From NCBI GenBank assembly GCA_045106555.1, contig JBGCET010000002.1, positions 62,001 through 126,000 on the forward strand: DNA of 64,000 nt, in the 5' to 3' direction. Of this stretch, positions 1 through 8,706 are shown in pieces. The DNA is from JANQOZ01 sp045106555. GTDB lineage: Bacteria; Pseudomonadota; Gammaproteobacteria; Xanthomonadales; SZUA-38. A program made the translations under genes and the position numbers. Each line of letters starts with the position of its first letter. Position 1 is the first letter of the stretch. Under the pieces are notes generated by a model. The model was not told the DNA's origin and did not search any database. It worked only from the letters and a program-made list of their open reading frames with translations.

Positions 1-1
1 A

Positions 2-313
2 ATTTCCCAAACATTGGGCCACTCGGCCCTGCAGACGTTTTGGCACACGACGTTGCCGTTAGCAAGACGCGGTGTGGCTGCGGGAGCGATCTTGGGCTTC
101 ACCCGCGCGGCCAGTGAGTTCGGTGCAACGGTTACCGTCGCAGGGAACATTCCCTTTCAAACCCAAACCCTGCCCAGCGCGATTTTTGCGGCCCAGCAGG
201 CGGGTAGAGATTCGGACGCAATGGTGCTTATCCTCATCGCCCTCATTAGCGGGTTTCTGGCGATGTTTTTGGCTGAGTGGCTGATGGGTCGACATCAGCG
301 GCGGTCGCCATAA
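2..313 (+). CDS. modB: Molybdate ABC transporter permease ModB, C-terminal part (cut by window start)
   Basis: The reading frame is open from the first base, so the N-terminal part lies outside the window. The visible 103 residues include the TFWHTTLPLARRG loop that contacts the ATPase, the EFGATVTVAGNIP stretch and the TQTLPSAIF segment, all typical of the ModB C-terminal half, and a last hydrophobic helix (VLILIALISGFLAMFLAEW). ModB is the inner-membrane channel of the molybdate importer ModABC. The stop overlaps the start of modC (TAATG), so the two are translationally coupled. A closely related tungstate permease cannot be excluded, but the neighbour with a TOBE-type C-terminus favours ModB. 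Confidence 0.9.
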   Translation: MSQTLGHSALQTFWHTTLPLARRGVAAGAILGFTRAASEFGATVTVAGNIPFQTQTLPSAIFAAQQAGRDSDAMVLILIALISGFLAMFLAEWLMGRHQRRSP

Positions 314-1404
314 TGGCTGAACGGCACCTGTTCATCGACCTGAACCTGACTCGGCCAGGGTTTACCCTGCAGATAGAGCAGAAGTTGTCCAGTGGTATAA
401 CTGGCCTGACTGGCCCATCAGGCGCAGGAAAAACCACGTTATTGCGAGCACTTGCCGGGCTAGAGTCCGGCATTCACGGCACTGTGGTGTTTGCCGGAAC
501 GACCTGGCAAAACACACCGCTGGGGCAGTTTCAATCGCCGGAAGGACGGGGGTTGGGCTATGTGCCGCAGGACAGCCTGCTGTTTCCCCATCGCACCACC
601 CGAGAGCAACTCACAGCGGGTAGGCAGTTGATTTCAGCCCAGGAACGTCAAGAGATCGTGGGCATGCTGGGTTTAGCAGGCCTCTTGGACCGGTATCCAT
701 CAGCGCTCTCCGGCGGCCAACGTCAGCGCGTAGCGTTGGCGCGAGCGCTCTGTGCTGATCCTCAGCTGCTCCTTTTGGACGAACCCTTGAGCGCTATTGA
801 TCTCGATCAGCGCAGTCAAATCTGGCGCGGATTGGGCCGTTGGCTTGCCCAAAGAAAGTTGCCGACCCTGTGGGTGTCTCATGATCCGATTGAACTCCAA
901 GTTTGTACCCAGACAACGCTGGTCATGGACCAGGGTCAGGTGATTAGTCATGGCACCACCGACACTGTTCTGGCGCACCGTTCGTTGCTCGTGGAGGATC
1001 TTAGGGGGCAGGGTTTTGAAAACGTATTCGACGCTGTGGTGAAAGACGTAGCGGGTCAAGATGCCTGCTTGGCGCTGGGCCTTGAGGGTGATGGGCCTCA
1101 ACTTCGTGTCACCCGTAGTCGGCTGGCCCGCGGTGACCAGGTGCGCCTGATCATGCCTGCGCGAAGCGTCATATTGACCACATTGGAACCCGGTCAAACA
1201 TCTGCGCGAAATGTACTAAAAGCCGTTGTTAGTAATCTGGATTCGGTTCGCGCTTGCGAGCTAGTTGAGGTCGAAATCTATCAGGGGCAAACAACGATTC
1301 GTATTGAGGTGACCCTGAGTGCCATCGAGGAGCTGGGTCTGGACGTTGGGCGCAGCGTATATTTGCTGGTGAAATCGACGGCATGCAGAGTGCTGCGCGG
1401 TTAG
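313..1404 (+). CDS. modC: Molybdate ABC transporter ATP-binding protein ModC
   Basis: ATPase that powers molybdate import through ModB. Walker A is GPSGAGKTTLL, the ABC signature is LSGGQRQRVALARAL, Walker B is LLLLDEPLSAID, and the H-loop is in WVSHDP. The last 70 or so residues (from SARNVLKAVV) form a TOBE/MOP-like domain that in ModC binds oxyanion and senses intracellular molybdate. I chose the ATG at 313 because it overlaps the modB stop and gives the usual start MAERHLFIDLNL; a GTG at 277 would add 12 residues inside modB. Length (363 residues) is normal for the family. No other mod gene follows. Confidence 0.93.
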   Translation: MAERHLFIDLNLTRPGFTLQIEQKLSSGITGLTGPSGAGKTTLLRALAGLESGIHGTVVFAGTTWQNTPLGQFQSPEGRGLGYVPQDSLLFPHRTTREQLTAGRQLISAQERQEIVGMLGLAGLLDRYPSALSGGQRQRVALARALCADPQLLLLDEPLSAIDLDQRSQIWRGLGRWLAQRKLPTLWVSHDPIELQVCTQTTLVMDQGQVISHGTTDTVLAHRSLLVEDLRGQGFENVFDAVVKDVAGQDACLALGLEGDGPQLRVTRSRLARGDQVRLIMPARSVILTTLEPGQTSARNVLKAVVSNLDSVRACELVEVEIYQGQTTIRIEVTLSAIEELGLDVGRSVYLLVKSTACRVLRG

Positions 1405-1418
1405 TGATTCCTTGGCAC

Positions 1419-1727
1419 CTATTCCCAGATAACGTGGTTTCTTTTTTGGGCCGCGGTATCCAACAAATCCAATAAGGGCTGTGCACGACGACTCACGGAA
1501 ACTAATTCGTCGTCTTCTTGTTCTGAAGATTTGTCCTGGGCTTCGACGCCATCGTCTGCGCACAACGTCAAAGCCTGGCGCAGCTTATCCCTGGCAGCCT
1601 CCACATTCTCTGGCCGGATAGCGCCGGGGACCTCATTGGCACACCCCATCATTTTGAGCAGCGAGCGGGCCACATGATCCAGTTGTATAACCCGGGGATG
1701 AGAGCGCGTTGAAAAGGTCACGGCCAT
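1419..1727 (-). CDS. DUF1840 family protein
   Basis: Small soluble protein of about 102 residues. The N-terminal part (MAVTFSTRSHPRVIQLDHVA, then LLKMMG and VPGAIRPE) matches the layout of DUF1840 proteins, found in beta- and gammaproteobacteria and without a known function. The C-terminal part has an acidic stretch (SSEQEDDE) and then SVSRRAQPLLDLL, also typical. The ATG at 1727 is preceded by AGGA at good distance; a TTG two codons earlier is possible. It lies 45 bases after the YqaA-like gene on the same strand, so it may be the last gene of that operon. Confidence 0.75.
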   Translation of the reverse strand: MAVTFSTRSHPRVIQLDHVARSLLKMMGCANEVPGAIRPENVEAARDKLRQALTLCADDGVEAQDKSSEQEDDELVSVSRRAQPLLDLLDTAAQKRNHVIWE

Positions 1728-1772
1728 AGTCAATTCCTGAAAAGTGTAAGCACCGAAAAGGGTTTTCTTCCC

Positions 1773-2252
1773 TTAGCTTCCGGAGCTCTTTAGCGCTAAC
1801 CATATCACCACAGCATACCGCGCCGATTTACCGGCAAACACCAACAAAACAAACGGCAGCCAGCGTGTCCGCATAACCCCGGCAACGACAGTGATGGCAT
1901 CGCCGCCAATCGGCAACCATGCCAGCAGTAAACTCCACTGCCCGTAGCGTTGAAACCAGCGTTGAGCCTGGTCGAAGCGTTTGTCAGAAACGCCCAACAA
2001 ACGTCCGAGACGGGCCCGCGGAAGCAAGCGACCAAGGACGGCGTTGACCACAGCCCCCAAAGTATTGCCAAGGCTGGCGCTCAGCCAGATCGTTGACGGC
2101 GAATAACCGTTCATAACCGCAGCAACCACCGCTATTTCCGAGTAAAACGGCAATATCGTGGCAGCCAAAAAGGCTGAGGCAAATACGCTCGCGTAGATCA
2201 ATTGGGTATCAGCATCAGAGGGCTCAATCCCCTCGAGCGTCTCCGTCTTCAC
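1773..2252 (-). CDS. YqaA/DedA-type membrane protein (VTT/SNARE-associated superfamily)
   Basis: Inner-membrane protein of 159 residues. It has an N-terminal hydrophobic segment with the LPFYSEIAVVAAVMNGY motif, a small-residue helix ASLGNTLGAVVNAVLGR, then RWFQRYGQWSLLLAWLPIGGDAITVVAGVMR and a final helix. This order is that of YqaA proteins, a short branch of the DedA superfamily that works in lipid scrambling or membrane homeostasis; the exact role of YqaA is not established. Its start lies inside the end of the MgtC-like gene (29-base overlap), indicating one transcript with the antiporter and MgtC genes. Confidence 0.8.
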   Translation of the reverse strand: MKTETLEGIEPSDADTQLIYASVFASAFLAATILPFYSEIAVVAAVMNGYSPSTIWLSASLGNTLGAVVNAVLGRLLPRARLGRLLGVSDKRFDQAQRWFQRYGQWSLLLAWLPIGGDAITVVAGVMRTRWLPFVLLVFAGKSARYAVVIWLALKSSGS

Positions 2253-2694
2253 AGTCTTCGATCAGGCTTTGCTTGGCGTCGGGGCCGAAGGCCAGAGTGA
2301 TAAATGTCAACAGGGATAATACGATGGCAATCTCAAACCGTTGACAGGCCACCGCAATGCCGATTGCGCCGGTGGTCCATAGGCTGACGGCGGTAGTGAG
2401 CCCATTGACCACCCGCTCGCCTTTCAGTATTGCACCGCCGCCGACAAATCCCATCCCGGTGATAATGCCTTGGAGCGCTTTGGATTGGGCGTTTTGGTCT
2501 TGGAACACGTCCATACCCACCAGCATGAATCCGCAGGTGGAAATGGCAACCAGGGGGAACGTGCGTAACCCAGCTGAACGACTGTGCTGTTCCCGATTGA
2601 ATCCGATGGGCAGTGCAAGAATGTAAGCCACACCCAGCAATATCAGATGATAGCCCACCACAGACCAATCAAGGGAGAACTGCTCTAGACTCAT
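2224..2694 (-). CDS. MgtC/SapB family membrane protein
   Basis: 156-residue membrane protein. The conserved MgtC/SapB N-terminal features are visible: ALPIGFNREQHSRSAGLRT after the first helix, AISTCGFMLVG, and IITGMGFVGGGAILK with the glycine-rich turn. The family influences Mg2+ homeostasis and, in some bacteria, F-type ATPase activity; the short form here lacks the C-terminal ACT-like domain of Salmonella MgtC. The start ATG overlaps the stop of the antiporter gene (ATGA), so translation is coupled. Adjacency to a cation:proton antiporter suggests a shared role in ion balance, which is inference. Confidence 0.85.
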   Translation of the reverse strand: MSLEQFSLDWSVVGYHLILLGVAYILALPIGFNREQHSRSAGLRTFPLVAISTCGFMLVGMDVFQDQNAQSKALQGIITGMGFVGGGAILKGERVVNGLTTAVSLWTTGAIGIAVACQRFEIAIVLSLLTFITLAFGPDAKQSLIEDCEDGDARGD

Positions 2695-4538
2695 GGATTG
2701 TTTCCCGCGTCGGATAACGATGCTGCCGTGTCTGGGTCTTTGGCGGGCGCTGGCTGCGACTCTGCAGGCGCCATGGAGAGCAACTGGAACGGTACCGGTT
2801 CATCAATTTTCGCCTCATCAGCAATAACCTTCAGCTCACCGTCAGCGTTGAGTGTGAACAGCGGGACGACGTCTGCCTCATACCGATTGCGCAGATCATC
2901 CACGGAGAAGTCGTCAGTGATTTTGGTCCAGCGAATCTCCATTCCGTCGGCTAGTCCCCGGGATAACTGTAGCCAGGAGCATTCAAATCCAAACAGCGCT
3001 CTCGCCCTTAAAGCTAAGGTAAGCTGACGCTTGGAGTGGCCATCTTTAGCGTTATCTGAATCAAGGGAATAAATATTCTCTGCGCCAAAGGAGGGTCGAA
3101 AGTGGGTGTAAGCCAGGGCGTTTCGCTCCGGGTGCTGGCGCAGAATCAAAATGCGCTTCAGTCCTGTTGTGTTCAAATGAGAGTCTGCATGTTCCGACAT
3201 GGGGTTGCCGAAGTAGGTGGGAATTCCCGCCATCCGTGCTTCGCGAATGACCTCGTAGCGACGGTCGGCAATCATCACGGGAATGTCTTTGCTTTTGAGT
3301 GCAGAGGCGATTGCCAATGACACTTTGTTGGCGCCCAGGATGAGCGCGCCCTGGGCGTTGGGGTGAGCAAGGCCTAGAAAGGTTGCAAGGGGTTTGGCGG
3401 TTGCAGAACCCAGCACAACAGTGCCAACGATGATCACGAAAACCGCTGGAGCTAACATCTCCGCATCCGCCACACCGGATTGGGTCAATTCCAGCGCAAA
3501 CAGCGAGGAGACGGCGGCGGCGACGATGCCTCGGGGTGCAATCCAGCCAAGAAGCAAAATCTCCTTCCAGCTCATTCCGGCCCCGATACTGGAAACAGCC
3601 ACCGACAAGGGCCTTACGATGAGCTGCGCAAAAGCCAGCAGTGCCAGTGCCGATAAGCCAAAGCGGGTTAGCAGGCTAATATCTACCCTGGCCGCCAAAA
3701 GCAGGAACATCAGTGAGATAATGACTAAAGTAAGATGTTCCTTAAAGTCCAATATCTCCCGCATATTCACGTCCCGCATGTTCGCCAAAGCGATGCCCAT
3801 AACGGTAACCGTCAGCAGACCCGACTCATGAGCCAGGGCGTTGGACGTCGAAAACGCCAACAACACCGCTGCCAGGCTCAGATAGTTCAAGAGATATTCT
3901 GGCGCCCAGTGGCGACGGATAACATTACCCAGGGCGAATGCAGCCGCCAGGCCAAACACCAGGCCGATGCCAATGGCTGCGCCAAATTCCGTGATCGAAT
4001 GCCCGGGTCCGCCGGACACGATGGCGGTGTAAACCAGCACCGCCAGCAATGCACCTACCGGGTCAATCAAAATGCCCTCCCAGCGCAAGATATTGCCAAT
4101 GCGTTCGCTAGGCTGGAGAGATCGCAGCAGTGGCACAATGACCGTGGGCCCGGTGACAGTAACAATGGCGCCAAACAGCAGCGCCAGCGGCCATGCAAAC
4201 TCCAAAATGGCATAAGCACCCAGCGTCATCCCGGCCCAGGTGATGAGAACGCCGACCGTCAGCAGATTTCGAATAATCCCTTTTAGGCCCCGCAGTTCCT
4301 CCAACTTCAGCGTGAGGCTACCCTCAAACAAAATGATGGCTACACCCAACGACACGAGGGGAAATAACATGGTGTCGGCAATCCCCAGCTCGCCGGGTGT
4401 GCCCAGTGTCAGCCCAATAGCCATGCCAGCCAGCAACAAATAGAGGATGGCAGGAAGCTCAGTGCGCCAGGCGATCCACTGGCAAAAAGCGCCGAGAGTG
4501 AGCAGGCTGGCGATGAGTACGGGTAAAGACAGTTCCAT
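2691..4538 (-). CDS. Cation:proton antiporter (CPA-type) with C-terminal nucleotide-binding-like domain
   Basis: Integral membrane antiporter of 615 residues. Residues 1 to about 385 are a Na+/H+-exchanger domain of many helices, beginning MELSLPVLIASLLTLG and including GPTVIVPLLRSL, IDPVGALLAVLVY and APRGIVAAAVSSLFAL. The tail (from GALILGANKVSLAIAS) resembles a TrkA-N/RCK Rossmann domain with a degraded glycine motif, as in antiporters gated by nucleotides. The frame stays open upstream to 4670, but that extension is not membrane-like; the ATG at 4538 gives the typical start. Transport direction and preferred ion cannot be told from sequence. First gene of the operon with the MgtC- and YqaA-like genes. 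Confidence 0.85.
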   Translation of the reverse strand: MELSLPVLIASLLTLGAFCQWIAWRTELPAILYLLLAGMAIGLTLGTPGELGIADTMLFPLVSLGVAIILFEGSLTLKLEELRGLKGIIRNLLTVGVLITWAGMTLGAYAILEFAWPLALLFGAIVTVTGPTVIVPLLRSLQPSERIGNILRWEGILIDPVGALLAVLVYTAIVSGGPGHSITEFGAAIGIGLVFGLAAAFALGNVIRRHWAPEYLLNYLSLAAVLLAFSTSNALAHESGLLTVTVMGIALANMRDVNMREILDFKEHLTLVIISLMFLLLAARVDISLLTRFGLSALALLAFAQLIVRPLSVAVSSIGAGMSWKEILLLGWIAPRGIVAAAVSSLFALELTQSGVADAEMLAPAVFVIIVGTVVLGSATAKPLATFLGLAHPNAQGALILGANKVSLAIASALKSKDIPVMIADRRYEVIREARMAGIPTYFGNPMSEHADSHLNTTGLKRILILRQHPERNALAYTHFRPSFGAENIYSLDSDNAKDGHSKRQLTLALRARALFGFECSWLQLSRGLADGMEIRWTKITDDFSVDDLRNRYEADVVPLFTLNADGELKVIADEAKIDEPVPFQLLSMAPAESQPAPAKDPDTAASLSDAGNNP

Positions 4539-4695
4539 GGTTTTCCGCGACAGATGACCGGCTTGGGTTATAACATACGGGCGATGAGCCCATACACGTT
4601 GCGTTACAAACTCCCAAGGTATTGAACATGCTCGTATCGATACCGCAGCCGGCAAGCGTGAGGCAAGCAAGCGAAGCGAGTAGCATCGGGGCCAA
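4459..4695 (-). CDS. Possible small lipoprotein or frameshifted lipoprotein remnant
   Basis: This short frame encodes LLASLACLTLAGC, a convincing lipoprotein signal with lipobox, followed by a cysteine-containing tail. It has no good ribosome site of its own. An AGGAGG sequence sits before an ATG at 4705 in a different frame (starting MENLGP), and loss of one base just after that codon run would join it to the lipoprotein frame. The 3' half overlaps the start of the antiporter gene, so only the first 50 or so codons could be meaningful. It may be a decayed small lipoprotein gene, or chance. No homologue is recognised. Confidence 0.22.
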   Translation of the reverse strand: MAPMLLASLACLTLAGCGIDTSMFNTLGVCNATCMGSSPVCYNPSRSSVAENHGTVFTRTHRQPAHSRRFLPVDRLAH

Positions 4696-4764
4696 GGTTT
4701 TCCATGGACCCTATCTCCTCCTGCTCAGGTAACATAACGGTTTATCAGCCACCAGCACCCCACT

Positions 4765-5814
4765 ATGATCCCACTGGTTAGTGATACCGAATCCAAACCC
4801 ACCGCGGCGATGCGCGAGGCCATCGCTACAGCTCGGGTGGGCGATGAGCAAAAAGGTGAAGACCCAACGGTGAATGAACTCTTGGCGCGGGTTGCTGAAA
4901 TGCTCGGGAAGCCGGCGGCGCTATGGCTGCCGGGTGGCACCATGTGCAACATGATTGCGATCAAGGTTCATACCCAGCCAGGAGATGTGGTTTTTGCTGA
5001 AGCGATGGCGCATATTTTGCGCGCAGAATCCGGCGGCGCGGCACTGACGTCCGGGATCATGCTGGAGCCTATTGCCTCAGATCGAGGAATTTACAGTGCC
5101 GATCAACTGATCCAGGCAATTGCCCGGGTACAGGCCACGCCAGAGCCCTATGCGGCACCTTTAGGAATGGTCTGCGTGGAACAAACCCATAATTTTGGCG
5201 GTGGAAGCGTCTGGACCGAAGATGAGCTGGCAGAAGTAAAGGAGCTGGCTCATCAGCGAGGGATGCCGGTCCATATGGATGGCGCAAGACTACTTAATGC
5301 TGCGATTGCGTCTGGCAGGCCGGCCAGCGTTTTTGCTCAGCAGGTGGATAGTGTTTGGATCGATTTCACCAAAGGACTGGGTGCCCCGATTGGCGCCGTG
5401 TTGGCCGGGTCGGTGGACTTTATTGCCCGCGCGCGGCGTTACAAGCAGGCGTTTGGCGGCGCCATGCGCCAGGCAGGCATCGCTGCAGCAGGCTGTCTCC
5501 ATGCCTTGGATCACCATGTTCAGCGACTGGCTGAGGACCATAAGAACGCGACGGCCCTCGCCCGCGGGCTGGCCGGCCTCGATGGGGTTAGCGTTCGCAA
5601 CCCCCAGCCAGAAAGCAATATGGTGTTTTTCTCGCTGTCCCCTGCCGGCCCGAGTCATGAACAATTAATTGGGCAAATGGCAGAGCGGGGTGTTGCCTTG
5701 GGTGATGCGGGCGACGCTATTCGTGCGGTAACCCACCTTGACGTTCACGATCAGCATATCGATGTAGCGTTGACGGCTATGTCGGAGGTACTGGCGGCTC
5801 ATGGCGGACCCTAG
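4765..5814 (+). CDS. Low-specificity L-threonine aldolase family, PLP enzyme
   Basis: Fold-type I PLP enzyme that cleaves L-threonine or L-allo-threonine, or a related beta-hydroxy amino acid, to glycine and an aldehyde. The start SDTESKPTAAMREAI and GEDPTVNEL match the family; LWLPGGTMCNM, the E-T-H-N stretch near residue 140, HMDGAR (170-175) and the PLP lysine in DFTKGLGAPIG (Lys203) are all present. Length (349 residues) is usual. It stands alone, converging on aceE with 47 bases between the stops. Substrate stereochemistry cannot be read from sequence; a phenylserine-aldolase-like activity is possible. Confidence 0.88.
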   Translation: MIPLVSDTESKPTAAMREAIATARVGDEQKGEDPTVNELLARVAEMLGKPAALWLPGGTMCNMIAIKVHTQPGDVVFAEAMAHILRAESGGAALTSGIMLEPIASDRGIYSADQLIQAIARVQATPEPYAAPLGMVCVEQTHNFGGGSVWTEDELAEVKELAHQRGMPVHMDGARLLNAAIASGRPASVFAQQVDSVWIDFTKGLGAPIGAVLAGSVDFIARARRYKQAFGGAMRQAGIAAAGCLHALDHHVQRLAEDHKNATALARGLAGLDGVSVRNPQPESNMVFFSLSPAGPSHEQLIGQMAERGVALGDAGDAIRAVTHLDVHDQHIDVALTAMSEVLAAHGGP

Positions 5815-5861
5815 ACGGAGACTACGCCAACCCGCCGCAGTCTTTTTTGAACTTAGCCACC

Positions 5862-8549
5862 CTAAGTCGGTTTGGAACGTTCCTCCCAAGGTGCGTCGGC
5901 CGACGCTGATAGATCCAACTTTTCGACGGCAATTTCAAATGCCTCTTTGGATACGGCTCCTTGTTCTCGAGCCGCCCGCAGCGACGCCAACGAGATATGA
6001 TCCCGGCTGACTTCGAAAAATCGGCGCAGATCTACTCGCGTATCGCTTCTGCCATATCCGTCAGTGCCCAACGCGGTCAACGGGGCGTCCAAATAGGCGG
6101 CTAACGGTTCGACAACGGCCCTAACGTAATCCGTTACGGCGATAACAGGCGCTGTTCCTGCGACATGTTTTTCCAGCAAACTGTGGTCACCTTCACTGCG
6201 ACCTGCCCGACGATCTCGTGCGACGCCCGCCGCGTTCCGAATGACTTCGCTGGGCGAGGTGAGACTGAATAGGGCGACGGTCAGGCCTTGATCATTAAGC
6301 CACTGCGCGCTGGCTAACGCTTCAACAAAAATGGTGCCACTGGCCAGTATCCGCACATCAGGTTCAGTCTTTGCGCCGAACGTTTGATACGGGTAGAGCC
6401 CCTGCACAATCATCGAAGCGTCTACGTGGTCCGGCATGGCAGGCTGAGCCGTATTTTCGTTGCCCACCGTGATGTAATAAAACTCGTCCACCGATTGATC
6501 CAGCATGCGCCGGGCGCCGTGATCAAAAATTGCGGCGACCTCAAAACCGAAGGCCGGGTCATAGGCCCGACATCCCGGCACCGTTGCTGCAATCAGCTGA
6601 CTGGTGCCGTCCTGATGCTGAAGGCCTTCACCGGACAGCGTAGTTCTACCGGCAGTCGCGCCAATCAAAAAGCCTCGAGCACGCTGATCGGCCGCTGCCC
6701 AGATCATGTCACCTACGCGTTGAAAGCCAAACACGCTGTAGAAAATGTAAAACGGCAGCAGCGCCAGATTGTGGGTGCTGTAGGACGTGGCCGCGGCGCT
6801 CCACGATGCCAGCGCACCGGCTTCGGTAATGCCTTCTTCCAGCAGCTGACCCTCCAGCGATTCTTTGTAAACCATCAGCGACTTTTCATCTTCCGGCTGA
6901 TAGCGCTGACCGTCTGGTGAGTAAATGCCGATCTGGCGGAACAGGCCAGCCATGCCGAAGGTGCGGGCTTCGTCCGCCACAATTGGAACAATGCGCGGAC
7001 CCAATTCAGGGTCTTTCAGTAGCTTGGACAGATGTCGAACCAGCACGCTGGTGGTAGATACCGCACGGGTATTCCCGTCGAGCGCAAACTGCGCCGAGGT
7101 CTCAAGCGATGGCACGTTAACCGGAGTGCTAGTGCGCCGACGTTGAGGCAGGTATCCCCCCAGGCTGCGCCGACGTTCGGTGAGGTATTCGTACTCCGGC
7201 GATCCAATCTCAGGACGCCAGTAGGTCAGGTCCGCCGCCTGCTGATCGGTCAGCGGCAAATTGAAGCGATCGCGATAGGCCAGTAAATCTTCGCTGCCCA
7301 GTTTCTTTTGTTGGTGGCTGGTCATGCGTGATTCACCCACCGTACCCATGCCAAAGCCTTTTTTGGTTTTCGCCAAGATCACCGTTGGCTGATCGCTGGG
7401 CTGCTGAGATCGGGCCATGGCGGCAAACAGTTTTTTCGGGTCGTGGCCGCCGCGGCGCAGCTGGTTGATTTCATCCGGCGACAGGTGGGCCACCAGTTCA
7501 CGCAGAGCGGGATCTAACGAGAAAAAATGTTCCACGTTGTATTCGCCGTCGTTGGCGCCGAGGGTTTGATACTGGCCATCCACGGTGTTGGCAAAGTGGC
7601 GCGCCAGCACGTGTTCGCTGTCAGCGGCAAACAGAGTGTCCCAGTCGGACCCCCAAAGCACTTTTAACACCCGCCATCCGGCACCGGTAAAGGTGGCTTC
7701 CAGTTCCTGAATAATTTGCCCGTTACCGCGCACCGGTCCGTCCAGTCGTTGCAGATTACAGTTGACGATAAAGGTCACGTTGTCCAGGCGTTCCCGAGCA
7801 GCGATGGAGAGTCCTGCCAGGGATTCTGGCTCGTCCATCTCGCCGTCGCCAAACACGCCCCAGACATGTCTGCCGGAGGTGTCGGCCAAGCCTCGAGCAT
7901 GCAGGTAACGCATGAAGCGTGCTTGGTAGATCGCCGCTAATGGCCCAATGCCCATGGAGCCAGTGGGAAACTGCCAGTAGTCCGGCATCAGCCATGGATG
8001 AGGGTACGCGCTCAATCCCTCGCCGCCGGCTTCGCGGCGAAAGGTACCTAGGGTGTCTTCGTCGAAGCGACGCTCAACAAAAGAACGGGCATAGATGCCG
8101 GGCGAGGAGTGGGGCTGGTAGTAAACCAAATCGCCGCCGCCGCTGGCTTCCGGGCCTTTGAAGAAATGGTTAAAACCGGTTTCAAAGATTTCCGCAGCAG
8201 AGGCATAAGTGGCGATATGGCCGCCCAGCTCCGGGTGCGCTTTGTTCGCCCGGCTCACCATACACAGGGCGTTCCAGCGCATCATGGCAGTGAGACGCTC
8301 TTCGATGGCCAGATCGCCCGGGTAGGGCGGCTGTTCGCTTAATTCTATGGAGTTGAGGTAGGCCGAATAGCGGGACGGCGGCCCGTCCACTCCTTGATCC
8401 CGTGCGTACGCGTCCAAGGTGCCCATCAGGTAGCGTGCCCGTTCCGGTCCTGCGTTACGAATGACCGAGGCCAGGGAGTCCAGCCAGTCCTGGGTCTCAT
8501 CAGGGTCGGTATCGTCAGTTTTCTGAAACAGCGGGTCGAATCGGTTCAC
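5862..8549 (-). CDS. aceE: Pyruvate dehydrogenase E1 component, homodimeric type
   Basis: 895-residue thiamine-diphosphate enzyme that decarboxylates pyruvate and acetylates the lipoyl group of E2. It has the full homodimeric E1 layout: YQPHSSPGIYARSF and HPWLMPDYWQFPTGSMG near the N-terminus, the ThDP/Mg2+ motif GDGEMDEPES and then NCNLQRLDGPVRGNG, KTKKGFGMG, and a transketolase-like central domain (GEGLQHQDG). The GTG start is preceded by AGGA. Length is near the usual 885-890. Unlike the common aceE-aceF-lpd operon, neither E2 nor E3 lies next to it here; a paralogue supplying another 2-oxoacid route (MdeB-like) is an alternative. Confidence 0.93.
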   Translation of the reverse strand: MNRFDPLFQKTDDTDPDETQDWLDSLASVIRNAGPERARYLMGTLDAYARDQGVDGPPSRYSAYLNSIELSEQPPYPGDLAIEERLTAMMRWNALCMVSRANKAHPELGGHIATYASAAEIFETGFNHFFKGPEASGGGDLVYYQPHSSPGIYARSFVERRFDEDTLGTFRREAGGEGLSAYPHPWLMPDYWQFPTGSMGIGPLAAIYQARFMRYLHARGLADTSGRHVWGVFGDGEMDEPESLAGLSIAARERLDNVTFIVNCNLQRLDGPVRGNGQIIQELEATFTGAGWRVLKVLWGSDWDTLFAADSEHVLARHFANTVDGQYQTLGANDGEYNVEHFFSLDPALRELVAHLSPDEINQLRRGGHDPKKLFAAMARSQQPSDQPTVILAKTKKGFGMGTVGESRMTSHQQKKLGSEDLLAYRDRFNLPLTDQQAADLTYWRPEIGSPEYEYLTERRRSLGGYLPQRRRTSTPVNVPSLETSAQFALDGNTRAVSTTSVLVRHLSKLLKDPELGPRIVPIVADEARTFGMAGLFRQIGIYSPDGQRYQPEDEKSLMVYKESLEGQLLEEGITEAGALASWSAAATSYSTHNLALLPFYIFYSVFGFQRVGDMIWAAADQRARGFLIGATAGRTTLSGEGLQHQDGTSQLIAATVPGCRAYDPAFGFEVAAIFDHGARRMLDQSVDEFYYITVGNENTAQPAMPDHVDASMIVQGLYPYQTFGAKTEPDVRILASGTIFVEALASAQWLNDQGLTVALFSLTSPSEVIRNAAGVARDRRAGRSEGDHSLLEKHVAGTAPVIAVTDYVRAVVEPLAAYLDAPLTALGTDGYGRSDTRVDLRRFFEVSRDHISLASLRAAREQGAVSKEAFEIAVEKLDLSASADAPWEERSKPT

Positions 8550-8706
8550 AGTGATTTCCTGGTGCGCACAACGGTGCCAGAGTGTTTTAACGTTCTATGA
8601 GGGCAATGACAAACGAATATTGCGGATGCACCCATGCAGTAAATTCATGCCGTTGGGGTCCCTTTGCTCTTAAGATGAGCCCGTACCTCACGGAAACTGG
8701 CGAAAC

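Noticed and set aside
3735..4286. 183-codon plus-strand open frame opposite the antiporter gene
   Set aside because: Lies wholly inside the antiporter gene, whose frame has clear transmembrane and family motifs; the opposite frame is rich in Q, R and N with no hydrophobic or domain pattern.
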